A stretch of 19,703 nt of DNA, from assembly GCA_023390055.1 (NCBI GenBank), contig JAEWDP010000054.1, positions 1 to 19,703 on the forward strand, read 5' to 3'. Under the pieces are notes generated by a model, which saw only the letters and a program-made list of their open reading frames with translations, did not search any database and was not told the origin of the DNA. Origin of the DNA: Pseudomonadota bacterium. Lineage in GTDB: Bacteria > Pseudomonadota > Alphaproteobacteria > Rhizobiales > Rhizobiaceae. The position numbers and the translations under genes were made by a program. This document shows, in pieces, positions 1 through 7,436 of this stretch (position 1 is its first letter; each line of letters begins with the position of its first letter).

Positions 1-436
1 CTCCAAGAGCAATGATAGGAGCCGTCTGCTGATTTGCAACCCTCGACGGGAATCGCCATTGGCAAACGCCTGGCGATCGACTTTGCTGATGCATGATCCG
101 CGTGGGTCGATCACCCGTCTTTTCGAAGGGTAGGCCATGCCGCGGGTTCAGACCGGATCTGGGCTGGATGGAGGGTGCAGACGGTCGCAACCCACATTGC
201 CTTGCCGGCGTCTTCTCATGTTGGTTGCTGAAGTCCGTTTGGCATGCACGGGTCGGTCAATGGCCATGGGCGTCCCCACATGGGATCGTCTTTCAGTCGA
301 TGGTGCTCCAGAAAGACAGTGTCCCAACGAGCAAAATATTTATGATTAACGTATGTTTAAATATGTTTCGGAGCTGAGATGCTGGAAAGAAAACAAAGTA
401 AAAAAATATTAATACAATTAGAATTATTTATGAAAA
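1..436. other. Gene-poor left edge, GC-rich then AT-rich
   Basis: No convincing gene is seen here. Open frames of up to about 94 codons exist (for example 93-377 on +), but they lack a ribosome binding site, have irregular composition (many Trp, Cys and Met), and resemble no family I recognise. The first 330 bases are GC-rich and may be the remnant or tail of something beyond the edge. From about 335 the sequence becomes strongly AT-rich with A-runs, which fits a promoter or UP-element region for the outer membrane protein gene downstream. No tRNA or small-RNA signature was recognised. Confidence 0.5.
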
Positions 437-474
437 GCAGAGTATATTCTGCATATCAGATATAAATCTATAAT
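437..474 (+). promoter_or_regulatory. Candidate promoter with overlapping inverted repeat
   Basis: A perfect -10 hexamer TATAAT lies at 469-474. The hexamer 17 bases upstream (446-451, ATTCTG) is a poor -35. An inverted repeat GCAGA/TCTGC (437-441 and 448-452, centred on TATA) covers the -35 position, as an activator or repressor site would. Transcription from here would start near 481 and give a leader of about 185 nt before the barrel protein gene. Only the hexamer and the repeat are directly visible; the promoter role is inferred. Confidence 0.4.
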
Positions 475-491
475 TGTAGTTAATGAAACGT

Positions 492-511
492 ATGTTGCTG
501 CATTGCAACAT
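492..511. repeat. 7-bp inverted repeat in the OMP leader
   Basis: ATGTTGC (492-498) and GCAACAT (505-511) are exact reverse complements around a 6-nt loop. If transcription begins near 481, this forms a hairpin almost at the 5' end of the leader, where it could stabilise the mRNA. It could equally be a protein-binding dyad. No T-run follows, so it is not an ordinary terminator. Confidence 0.45.
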
Positions 512-666
512 CACTGTTTAGCCATTTGGGCGCCGTAATCAATTCACATTTCAGCTCTTTCTTGTCCTCATTTGCCGATCATTTTCGAACCAGCGGGCAG
601 GGAACGGCAAGACGCGGCAGCCACGTCGCGTTGCATTCCCGGCAAAGGCATAAAGGAGAATTTCGA

Positions 667-1308
667 ATGCGTACTCTCATCGCAACGCTACTGGCATCGA
701 CCGCGGCTTTGGCCACGTTCTCGATCGCTCATGCTGCTGACGTCGTTGATCAGATCCCGGAAGCACCTGTCGCCTATGAAGCGCCAGCGCCTGTCAAGAA
801 CTGGGCCGGCGCCTATCTCGGTGGTTACGGATCTTACGACTGGGGCCGTTTTGGTGATGGCGACCGTGACGGCGATCTCGGCGGCGGCGTCTATGGCGGT
901 TACAACTTCCAAAGTGGCCAGATCGTCTATGGCGTTGAAGCCGACGTTGGATATAACGGTGAAGAAAGCAGCCCGCAGGCGGACATTGACGGTGAAGCCG
1001 GCTGGAACGGATCGCTGCGCGCCCGTGTCGGTTACGACATGAACCCGTTCCTGATCTATGGTACAGCGGGTCTTGCCCTGCAAGACAACGAACTGACGAA
1101 CACCGTGACAGGTGCATCCGACAGCAAGACTGCCGTCGGCTACACCGTCGGTGCCGGTGCAGAGGCCTTCGTGACGGACAACATCACAGCGCGCGTCGAA
1201 TACCGTTACACCGACTTCGGTAGCGATACCTACGATATTGGTGGATCACCCGTATCCAGCGGCTATGACGATCACAGTGTCAAGGTCGGTATCGGCGTCA
1301 AGTTCTGA
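667..1308 (+). CDS. Outer membrane beta-barrel protein (Omp25/RopB-like porin family)
   Basis: This encodes a 213-residue outer-membrane protein of the small eight-strand beta-barrel class common in Rhizobiales. Residues 1-23 form a signal peptide: positive start (MRT), hydrophobic core, and an AHA cleavage site before ADVV. The mature part is rich in Gly and aromatic residues with alternating strands (GAYLGGYGSYDWG, YGVEADVGYNG, ITARVEYRYTDFG) and ends in Phe (KVGIGVKF), the usual C-terminal signal for Bam-mediated insertion. The start is fixed by AAGGAG at 653-658, eight bases before the ATG; a longer in-frame start at 526 would bury the signal peptide. It is monocistronic, with a long AT-rich upstream region and a hairpin terminator just after the stop. 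Such proteins usually give envelope stability; the exact paralogue (ropB/aopB type or other) cannot be settled by eye. Confidence 0.9.
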   Translation: MRTLIATLLASTAALATFSIAHAADVVDQIPEAPVAYEAPAPVKNWAGAYLGGYGSYDWGRFGDGDRDGDLGGGVYGGYNFQSGQIVYGVEADVGYNGEESSPQADIDGEAGWNGSLRARVGYDMNPFLIYGTAGLALQDNELTNTVTGASDSKTAVGYTVGAGAEAFVTDNITARVEYRYTDFGSDTYDIGGSPVSSGYDDHSVKVGIGVKF

Positions 1309-1342
1309 TCGCTGTTCGTCGCGATTGCTTGATCTGACATTA

Positions 1343-1373
1343 GAAATGCCGGTGACCAGGTCACCGGCATTTC
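1343..1373. terminator. Bidirectional hairpin terminator
   Basis: A perfect 15-base inverted repeat, GAAATGCCGGTGACC and its exact reverse complement, meets around a single base (1358). In practice it forms a 13-bp stem with a 5-nt loop. It lies 34 bases after the barrel gene stop and 5 bases after the convergent GST gene stop. The stem base is A/T (GAAAT/ATTTC), so each strand ends in a short ATTTC tract rather than a long U-run. The symmetry and position suit a shared terminator for both genes. Confidence 0.75.
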
Positions 1374-1378
1374 GCATT

Positions 1379-1978
1379 CTATGCGGTCGCCTTTAGCGTC
1401 GGATAGTCCGGAAAGCGCTTGAAGAATTCGCCAAGCCACGCAACAAGCCCGGGTCGGCCATCGCACCAGCCTCGATCGGCGTATCGAAGGTCGATGTAGC
1501 TCAGTGCGGCAGCAAGCGCAAAATCTCCGCCATTGAGGTTTAGGTCGGTTCTCGGCAGATGTGTGTCAAGAAAATTAAGCGCCCGGGCGACCTTGTTCCA
1601 CTGCTTGTCGATCCAGGGCTGATGGACCAGTTCTTCCGAACGGCTGCGTCTTTCGTTGGTGATTGCAAGCAGGCTGTCCATGATGCCGTCGCAAAGAGCT
1701 TCCAGAACCTCGACTTCCGTCCGTTCGTCATCCTTTTGCGGATACAGCGTGCCGCCACTCAGGCGGTCGAGATAGTGCATGATGGCAATGCTGTCATAGA
1801 CAGGTGGCTTGCCCTCCTGCAAAAGCGTCGGGATCTTGCCGAGCGGATTGTTTTCCAGAAGATGCGGAGGATTGTCTGCGGTCGCCACCGCTTCCAGCTC
1901 AAGCGATATTCCGGCATGATGCGCCGCCATGCGAACCTTGGCGGCATAGGGAGAGGCAGGCGAGTGCAGAAGCTTCAT
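1379..1978 (-). CDS. Glutathione S-transferase family protein
   Basis: This is a 199-residue cytosolic GST-fold protein, normal length for bacterial GSTs. The thioredoxin-like domain occupies about residues 1-75, beginning MKLLHSPASPYAAKVR with Ser9 in the position of the GSH-activating residue. Pro50 in GKIPTLL is the cis-proline, and the Asp-Ser pair 62-63 is the site that holds the gamma-glutamyl group. The all-helical C-terminal domain follows, including GDFALAAALSYIDLRY. The chosen start is the ATG at 1978-1976 with AGGAAA just upstream; an earlier in-frame ATG at 2044 would add 22 residues not expected in the family. It lies 26 bases downstream of the RNase T2 gene on the same strand, so the two may be co-transcribed. 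Substrate is unknown. Confidence 0.85.
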   Translation of the reverse strand: MKLLHSPASPYAAKVRMAAHHAGISLELEAVATADNPPHLLENNPLGKIPTLLQEGKPPVYDSIAIMHYLDRLSGGTLYPQKDDERTEVEVLEALCDGIMDSLLAITNERRSRSEELVHQPWIDKQWNKVARALNFLDTHLPRTDLNLNGGDFALAAALSYIDLRYADRGWCDGRPGLVAWLGEFFKRFPDYPTLKATA

Positions 1979-2004
1979 TTTTGATTTCCTGATTGGTGAT
2001 CTTG

Positions 2005-2751
2005 TCATTTCGCCGGCGGCAATTCGATCCTGTCGAGCCGGCAACCACGCCGATCGACTTCCGCGCAGTCACGAAATTCAAGGTCTTTCGTGAGGCAGAT
2101 CCTGATCTCGTCGAGCTTTCGTCCATCGCAACTGGCCGCGATCCCTCGACGTGTCATTCCCGGATTGGTCGCAAGAAATTTCTGTTCGATTTCATTTGCT
2201 GACAGCGACATGCGGCGATCGCTGCGGGCGAGGTCGGCCGGTATGCGGATACGCTCATAAGCTTTTCGGATCGTGTCCAGATAGGCACGCTGCGTGAGGC
2301 CGGTGCAACTGCCATGCTTGCGCCACTGGTGACCGATCAGGCCCATCGAGGGGATGATGTCGAGAACGCCCCTTCCAACCGCACGCGGAACGCGGTTGGG
2401 CTCCCGGCTGCGGCAATATTCCGGATGACCGGTTTCAAACTGTGGCCACAGACCATGCACGATGAACCCGTAATCCCGCTCATGTCCGCATTGAAGCGTG
2501 TTGCGACCATCTTGTTGCGTGAGGCAGTAGGTTGGTGACCAGGAAAGTGACAGGACGTAGAAATCAAAATCTTGTGATTGTGCCTTTGATGTCCCGGCCA
2601 TTACGAATAACAAGGTCATGGCAAATGTGATTATTGCGGGGCGTACAGGTTGATCCGCCGATCCATTGTCTCCAGAGTATACGAAGCCATTTTTGTGCTG
2701 TATGCGCGGGGTTCGCCTGAGGGAGAGAAGATCGGCAAGACTGAATGACAT
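2005..2751 (-). CDS. Ribonuclease T2 family protein, start uncertain
   Basis: This is a secreted or periplasmic RNase of the T2 family, which cleaves RNA through 2',3'-cyclic phosphates. Both catalytic blocks are present: CAS-1 as FIVHGLWP (His99 of the form given) and CAS-2 as GHQWRKHGSC (His141, Lys145, His146). Paired cysteines surround them. A hydrophobic segment AIITFAMTLLFVMAGTSKA just before QSQDFDFYVLSLSW is a signal-peptide core. The ATG at 2751-2749 is used because AGAGG lies about ten bases upstream and it keeps that segment; it overlaps the divergent YbhN gene by 7 bases. The only later in-frame ATG (2619) has no evident RBS and leaves a signal peptide that is too short and lacks positive charge. 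A frameshift around 2638-2641 would give a better N-terminus. The enzyme identity is firm; the start is not. Confidence 0.8.
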   Translation of the reverse strand: MSFSLADLLSLRRTPRIQHKNGFVYSGDNGSADQPVRPAIITFAMTLLFVMAGTSKAQSQDFDFYVLSLSWSPTYCLTQQDGRNTLQCGHERDYGFIVHGLWPQFETGHPEYCRSREPNRVPRAVGRGVLDIIPSMGLIGHQWRKHGSCTGLTQRAYLDTIRKAYERIRIPADLARSDRRMSLSANEIEQKFLATNPGMTRRGIAASCDGRKLDEIRICLTKDLEFRDCAEVDRRGCRLDRIELPPAK

Positions 2752-3689
2752 TGAAAAAATACCTCTGGCCCGTTGTCGGCGGCGCGACGATAGCCGTTTG
2801 TGTGTGGCTTCTCTACAAGGAATTGCGTGGACTTTCACTGGATGATGTGTGGGACAGCCTGATGGCTATCTCGCATGTTCACTGGTTGCTGGCGGTCCTG
2901 TCCACGCTGGTCGCCTACGCAGCACTTGCCGGCTATGATCGGATTGCGCTGATGCACCTTGGCCGCAAGGTCAATGTGCTCTTCGTGACGGTAACGTCCT
3001 TCACGACCTATGCCTTGTCCCATAATGTCGGCGCGTCGGTCCTGTCCGGAGGTGTCGTTCGCTACCGCGCCTATTCGTCCAAGGGTCTGAGCGGGCGCGA
3101 GATCGGTGCTCTTGTCGCCATATGTTCCTTCACCTTCTTTCTTGGAACGCTCCTGCTGATCGGCATGGTACTGGTCCTGAAGCCGCATATTACTGAGCGC
3201 TTCGGAGAAGGGTTCCCGATCGATGCGTCATCTGTCACAGGCTATGTGATCCTTGCGGCTGTCGGCCTTTATGCCGCGGCAAGCTTCCTGCGCCCGCAGC
3301 CTGTGTCCATCGGCGGGACACAACTCACCTATCCTTCGCCGAAAGTGGTTCTGTCTCAGTTGATCATCGGTCCACTGGAACTGATCGGCGCTGCCGGCAT
3401 CATCTATTTTGCGTTGCCGGCGACCGGAAATCCCGGTTTTATCATCGTGCTCGGGATTTTCCTGGCATCTTTTTCCGCAGCCTTGATCTCGCATGCGCCC
3501 GGAGGGCTCGGTGTCCTTGAACTGGTCTTTGTGATGGGATTGCCGGACATGGATCAGGCCGATGTCATTGCGGCCCTCCTGGTCTTCCGGCTTCTCTATC
3601 TGATGATCCCGTTTGCCATTGCACTTCTGGTGATATTCATCTTCGAACGGATGCAGTTTCGCGCCAACCAGTCGCCGGGTGAGCCTTAA
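2745..3689 (+). CDS. UPF0104/YbhN family integral membrane protein (LPG synthase TM-like)
   Basis: This is a 314-residue polytopic inner-membrane protein with about eight hydrophobic segments. It resembles the flippase-like transmembrane part of lysylphosphatidylglycerol synthase MprF (PF03706), without the cytosolic lysyl-transferase domain. Family-typical features are the early aromatic helix (HWLLAVLSTLVAYAALAGYD), the stretch YALSHNVGASVLSGGVVRYRAYSSKGLSGREIG, and the late HAPGGLGVLELVFV motif. An in-frame TGA immediately precedes the ATG at 2745, so translation cannot start further upstream; no strong RBS is visible, the closest purine tract (GGGAGAG, 2721-2727) being 17 bases away. It is divergent from RNase T2 and convergent with rlmJ. 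Family members are linked to lipid translocation or envelope homeostasis; the substrate is unknown. Confidence 0.85.
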   Translation: MTLKKYLWPVVGGATIAVCVWLLYKELRGLSLDDVWDSLMAISHVHWLLAVLSTLVAYAALAGYDRIALMHLGRKVNVLFVTVTSFTTYALSHNVGASVLSGGVVRYRAYSSKGLSGREIGALVAICSFTFFLGTLLLIGMVLVLKPHITERFGEGFPIDASSVTGYVILAAVGLYAAASFLRPQPVSIGGTQLTYPSPKVVLSQLIIGPLELIGAAGIIYFALPATGNPGFIIVLGIFLASFSAALISHAPGGLGVLELVFVMGLPDMDQADVIAALLVFRLLYLMIPFAIALLVIFIFERMQFRANQSPGEP

Positions 3690-4546
3690 CCATTTGTGTT
3701 TTCCCCCTGCAGCCAGAATACGCGCTGCGATGCAAAGCGATCCTGTGCGAGGATGTCCTTGAGCACCGGCAAGAGCGTATGCAACTCATCCTTCAACGTG
3801 AAGGGTGGATTGACGACGATCAGGCCAGAGCCTGTCAGGCCCGTCGTCTCCCGGTCGCTGCGTACTGACAGTTCGACGCACAGCATCTTCGCAATGGCGA
3901 GCTCCTGCAACATCTGATGAAACGCCTTGATCGGAGCTCCTTTCTTCAGCGGATACCAAAGGCAATACGTGCCGCCGGAAAAGCGGCGATATGCTGTTGC
4001 CAGACCCCTCGCGAGGCGTTCGTATTCGCCGGCTTCCTCAAATGGCGGGTCAACCAGGATAATGCCGCGTTTTTCCTTCGGGGGCAGGTGGGCGCCAAGT
4101 GCAAGCCACCCATCCAGCTCTGTGACCCGCACCTGATAGTCGCCTTCAAAGAGCCTGGAGAGACGACCGTAGTCCTGCGGATGCAATTCCATGGCAGAAA
4201 GTCGGTCTTGTGGTCGCAGCAGCATGCGTGTGAGCTTGGGTGAACCGGGGTAGAGCGTCACATTGCCGTCAAGATTGAGTTGTCGGACCGCCGTCAGATA
4301 GGGCAGGAGAATCTTGCTGGCGTCAGCCGGAAGGTCTGCATCGATCAGCCTTGCAATACCGTCACGCCATTCGCCGGTTTTTTGCGCCTCCTCCTCCGAC
4401 AGATCGTAAAGACCGATCCCGGCATGCGTGTCGAGCAGGCGAAACGCCTTGTCCTTCTTCTGCAGGTAGACGATGAGGCGGGCCAGCACCGCATGCTTCA
4501 AAACATCGGCAAAATTGCCCGCGTGGTAGATATGCCGGTAGTTCAT
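3686..4546 (-). CDS. rlmJ: 23S rRNA (adenine(2030)-N(6))-methyltransferase RlmJ
   Basis: RlmJ uses SAM to methylate N6 of A2030 (E. coli numbering) in 23S rRNA. The 286-residue product starts MNYRHIYHAGNFADVLKHAV, closely matching the conserved RlmJ N-terminus, which fixes the start at 4546; a longer open frame to 4786 runs into the divergent oxidoreductase gene and is not used. SAM-site elements are DTHAGIGLYD (39-48), YPGSP (99-103) and AMELHP (118-123). The catalytic N6-adenine motif appears as DPPFE (166-170), a DPPY variant with Phe that is common in the family. The C-terminal GLTGSGLIVVNPPF block is also typical. Its stop overlaps the YbhN gene stop in the self-complementary TTAA at 3686-3689. 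No clear RBS is visible upstream of the start. Confidence 0.92.
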   Translation of the reverse strand: MNYRHIYHAGNFADVLKHAVLARLIVYLQKKDKAFRLLDTHAGIGLYDLSEEEAQKTGEWRDGIARLIDADLPADASKILLPYLTAVRQLNLDGNVTLYPGSPKLTRMLLRPQDRLSAMELHPQDYGRLSRLFEGDYQVRVTELDGWLALGAHLPPKEKRGIILVDPPFEEAGEYERLARGLATAYRRFSGGTYCLWYPLKKGAPIKAFHQMLQELAIAKMLCVELSVRSDRETTGLTGSGLIVVNPPFTLKDELHTLLPVLKDILAQDRFASQRVFWLQGENTNG

Positions 4547-4592
4547 GACCGATGATGTCCCATGAAAAAAATTGATGGACCGCAACTGCGCC

Positions 4593-4621
4593 TTCTTAAC
4601 GTTCGTTCCTTGGCATATAGA
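4593..4621 (+). promoter_or_regulatory. Candidate promoter of the molybdopterin oxidoreductase
   Basis: TATAGA at 4616-4621 is a good -10. TTCTTA at 4593-4598 is a weak -35 at the ideal 17-base spacing. The -10 sits only seven bases before the ATG at 4629, so a transcript from it would have almost no leader, in line with the absence of a clear ribosome binding site. Whether this promoter is used is inference. Confidence 0.35.
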
Positions 4622-4628
4622 GCCGGTA

Positions 4629-6767
4629 ATGAACATTGAAAATCCAAACGCTGTAACCGCACCATCAACAATCCTGCGTGTTGGCCACACGGTCTGCCCG
4701 CATGACTGTCCATCGGCATGTGCGCTTGATGTCGACCTGACCCCGCAAGGTACAATCGGGCGTGTGCGTGGCGCGCGTGACAACACCTATACCGCAGGTG
4801 TCATCTGCGGCAAGGTTGCCCGCTACAGCGAACGCATCTATCACCCGAAACGCCTGCTGACACCTAAACGTCGGGTTGGGGCGAAAGGCGAGGGGGCATG
4901 GCAGGAAATCTCCTGGCAATCGGCGCTCGACGAAATCGCCGACGCCTTCGTCAAGGCCGAAGCGCGTCACGGGTCGGAAGCAATCTGGCCGTATTTCTAT
5001 GCCGGCACCATGGGACAGATACAGCGCGATTCCATCGAACGGCTTCGTCACGCCAAGAAATATTCCGGCTTTTTCGAAACGATCTGCACCAATATGGCCT
5101 GGACAGGATATGTCATGGGCACTGGTGCGTTACGCGGTCCCGATCCGCGGGAAATGGCGAAATCGGACTGTGTCGTCATATGGGGCACCAATGTTGTCTC
5201 AACCCAGGTGAATGTCATGACCCATGCGGTCAGGGCCCGCAAGGACCGTGGTGCAAAGATCGTCGTCGTCGACATCTATGATAATCCGACCATGAAGCAG
5301 GCTGATATCGGCCTGATCCTGAGGCCTGGTACCGATGCAGCGCTTGCCTGTGCCGTCATGCACATCGCTTTTCGCGACAATTATGCAGACCGGCCTTACC
5401 TGCACGAATATGCTGACGACCCCGCAGGGCTTGAAGCGCATCTTCGTACAAGGACGCCTGAATGGGCGTCTGCAATTACCGGGTTGAGCGTAGAAGAGAT
5501 CGAAACATTTGCACGCCTTGTCGGGACGACTAAAAAGACCTTCTTCAGGCTTGGCTACGGCTTTGGGCGCCAACGCAACGGGGCGGTTTCCATGCACGCC
5601 GCACTGTCGATCGCGACCGTTTTGGGGTCGTGGCAGCATGAGGGCGGCGGCGCGTTCCACAATAATGGCGACATATTCCGGCTGAACAAGGCGGAACTGA
5701 TGGGGACCGCCTATGCTGATCCGGAGATCCGCATGCTGGACCAGTCGCAGATCGGCCCCGTACTGACAGGTGACAGCAATGCGTTGCGCAATCGTGGGCC
5801 CGTGACGGCGCTGCTGATCCAGAACACCAATCCGGTCAACGTTGCTCCCGAACAGCGTCTCGTCAAACAGGGCTTTTTGCGCGATGACCTGTTTGTCGCC
5901 GTTCATGAGCATTTCATGACCGAGACAGCCGAACTGGCTGATATCGTCCTGCCGGCGACGATGTTTCTGGAGCATGACGACATCTACCGTGCCGGTGGAC
6001 AAAACCACATCCTGCTTGGCCCAAAGCTGGTTGAGCCGCCTGAGACGACCCGCACCAACCTCTTCGTCATCGAGGAACTGGCAAAGCGTCTCGGGGTTGC
6101 CCATTACCCGGGTTTTGGCCTGTCGGAAAAGATGCATATAGACCGGTTGCTCAAATTAAGCGGCTGGCCCGGACATGACACGCTGGCGCAGCAAAAATGG
6201 ATCGATGCGCAACCGGATTTTGAAACGGCACATTATCTTGAAGGGTTTGGCCATCCTGACGGAAAGTTCCGCTTCAGCCCTGACTGGGTAGACGGTCCGG
6301 CGCCGAACCGTCCCCCGGAAAGCCTTGGCCCGATGGGGCCGGTCGCAGCGCTGCCGAAATTCCCGGATTATGTTGCGATCATCGAGACAGTCGATGACGC
6401 CCATCCCTTCCGTCTTGCAACGCCTCCCGCGCGCAACTTTCTCAATTCCACGTTTTCTGAAACACCGACTTCGGCCGCAAGGGAGGCAAGACCGAATGTC
6501 ATGATAGAGCCTTCGGATGCACTGGCACTTGGCATTGTCGACGGCGACGTCGTCCGGCTCGGGAACAAGCGAGGTGAGATCCGGCTGCATGCCCGCATCG
6601 TGCCGGGGGCAAGACCTGGTGTCCTGATCGCCGAAGGCGTGTGGCCGAACAAGGCACATCTTGATGGCGAGGGGATCAACGTTCTCACCGGTGCCGATGC
6701 GGTTGCGCCTTATGGTGGCGCCGCCTTTCACGATAATCGCGTCTGGCTGCGCAAGGATGCGCAATGA
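4629..6767 (+). CDS. Molybdopterin-dependent oxidoreductase, [4Fe-4S] DMSO-reductase family
   Basis: This is a 712-residue catalytic subunit of the Mo/W-bis-MGD superfamily. The N-terminal Fe-S domain has four cysteine ligands: Cys23, Cys27 and Cys31 in CPHDCPSAC, and Cys60 in GVICGK. The molybdopterin domain follows, with WGTNVVSTQ and GYGFGRQRNG typical of the cofactor pocket. The Cys of ETICTNMAWTG is a possible Mo ligand by analogy with CPHDCPDTC-type relatives. The C-terminal dinucleotide-binding domain (PF01568) spans about 590-712 (RPNVMIEPSDALALGIVDGD). There is no twin-arginine signal, so the enzyme is probably cytosolic. The start at 4629 sits just before the Fe-S motif; an in-frame ATG at 4572 would reach back into the rlmJ upstream region. 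No electron-transfer subunit is adjacent. Its stop overlaps the nudK start (ATGA). Substrate is unknown. Confidence 0.87.
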   Translation: MNIENPNAVTAPSTILRVGHTVCPHDCPSACALDVDLTPQGTIGRVRGARDNTYTAGVICGKVARYSERIYHPKRLLTPKRRVGAKGEGAWQEISWQSALDEIADAFVKAEARHGSEAIWPYFYAGTMGQIQRDSIERLRHAKKYSGFFETICTNMAWTGYVMGTGALRGPDPREMAKSDCVVIWGTNVVSTQVNVMTHAVRARKDRGAKIVVVDIYDNPTMKQADIGLILRPGTDAALACAVMHIAFRDNYADRPYLHEYADDPAGLEAHLRTRTPEWASAITGLSVEEIETFARLVGTTKKTFFRLGYGFGRQRNGAVSMHAALSIATVLGSWQHEGGGAFHNNGDIFRLNKAELMGTAYADPEIRMLDQSQIGPVLTGDSNALRNRGPVTALLIQNTNPVNVAPEQRLVKQGFLRDDLFVAVHEHFMTETAELADIVLPATMFLEHDDIYRAGGQNHILLGPKLVEPPETTRTNLFVIEELAKRLGVAHYPGFGLSEKMHIDRLLKLSGWPGHDTLAQQKWIDAQPDFETAHYLEGFGHPDGKFRFSPDWVDGPAPNRPPESLGPMGPVAALPKFPDYVAIIETVDDAHPFRLATPPARNFLNSTFSETPTSAAREARPNVMIEPSDALALGIVDGDVVRLGNKRGEIRLHARIVPGARPGVLIAEGVWPNKAHLDGEGINVLTGADAVAPYGGAAFHDNRVWLRKDAQ

Positions 6768-7354
6768 AGAAATTTGAAAACGCAAGAATTGAGATTGTCG
6801 AGGACAGGACGCTCTCCGACAACTGGTACCACCTGCGCAAGGTCACCTATGACTATACCGGGTCTGGCGGTGAAACGCATCGATTGTCCCGGGAAGTCTA
6901 TGACCGTGGAAACGGTGCTACGATCCTGCTTTTTGATGCGGTTCACCAAAGCGTCGTGCTTGTCCGGCAATTTCGGATGCCGGCCCATGCCAATGGTCAC
7001 TCCGGATGGCTGATTGAAACACCAGCAGGCCTTCTCGATGGTGAAGATCCTCGCGAGGCGATCTGTCGCGAGGCATTCGAGGAGACAGGCTACAAGGTCG
7101 ATGACGCCCGTTTCCTGTTCGAATGCTTCATGTCGCCCGGTGCGGTGACCGAACGGGTCCACTTCTTCTATGCACCGATCGAGCTTGGCCACAGGATCGA
7201 TGCTGGAGGTGGGCTGGACGAAGAGCACGAAGACATCGAGGTTCTGGAAATTCCGCTCGATGAAGCGTTAACGATGATCGAACGTGGCGAAATCTGCGAT
7301 GGCAAGACGATCATGCTGCTTCAGTGGGCAGCGCTCAACCGTACGAGCCTTTGA
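6764..7354 (+). CDS. nudK: NudK-like Nudix hydrolase (GDP-mannose/ADP-sugar pyrophosphatase family)
   Basis: This is a 196-residue Nudix enzyme strongly resembling E. coli NudK along its length: LSDNWYHLRKVTYD near the start, REVYDRGNGATILL (43-56), and EDIEVLEIPLDEALTMI with GEICDGKTIMLL near the end. The Nudix box runs from Gly89 to Tyr110 and ends in REAFEETGY, with Arg102, Glu103, Glu106 and Glu107 as the metal and catalytic residues. NudK-type enzymes split nucleoside diphosphate sugars such as GDP-mannose or ADP-ribose using Mg2+. Its ATG overlaps the oxidoreductase TGA by four bases (ATGA), implying translational coupling, so its physiological substrate may relate to that enzyme. The family is firm; true substrate specificity is not visible from sequence. 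Confidence 0.88.
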   Translation: MKKFENARIEIVEDRTLSDNWYHLRKVTYDYTGSGGETHRLSREVYDRGNGATILLFDAVHQSVVLVRQFRMPAHANGHSGWLIETPAGLLDGEDPREAICREAFEETGYKVDDARFLFECFMSPGAVTERVHFFYAPIELGHRIDAGGGLDEEHEDIEVLEIPLDEALTMIERGEICDGKTIMLLQWAALNRTSL

Positions 7355-7436
7355 CGCGCAACGGCCGGTATTTCACGAACCGCTTAGACGAAGCCATGTT
7401 GCCTTGAATGCCCCGCAAGGACCGGCACCGTTCGAC

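Noticed and set aside
75..112. Inverted repeat GATCGAC/GTCGATC near the left edge
   Set aside because: The arms are only 7 bp with a 24-base loop, and no gene context supports a function.
93..377. 94-codon open frame at the left edge (+), with a second overlapping frame at 137-349
   Set aside because: No ribosome binding site, no recognisable family and an odd composition; the end runs into the AT-rich promoter region.
5199..6137. 312-codon open frame antisense to the molybdopterin oxidoreductase
   Set aside because: A mirror of the oxidoreductase codons with no domain signature or start signal.
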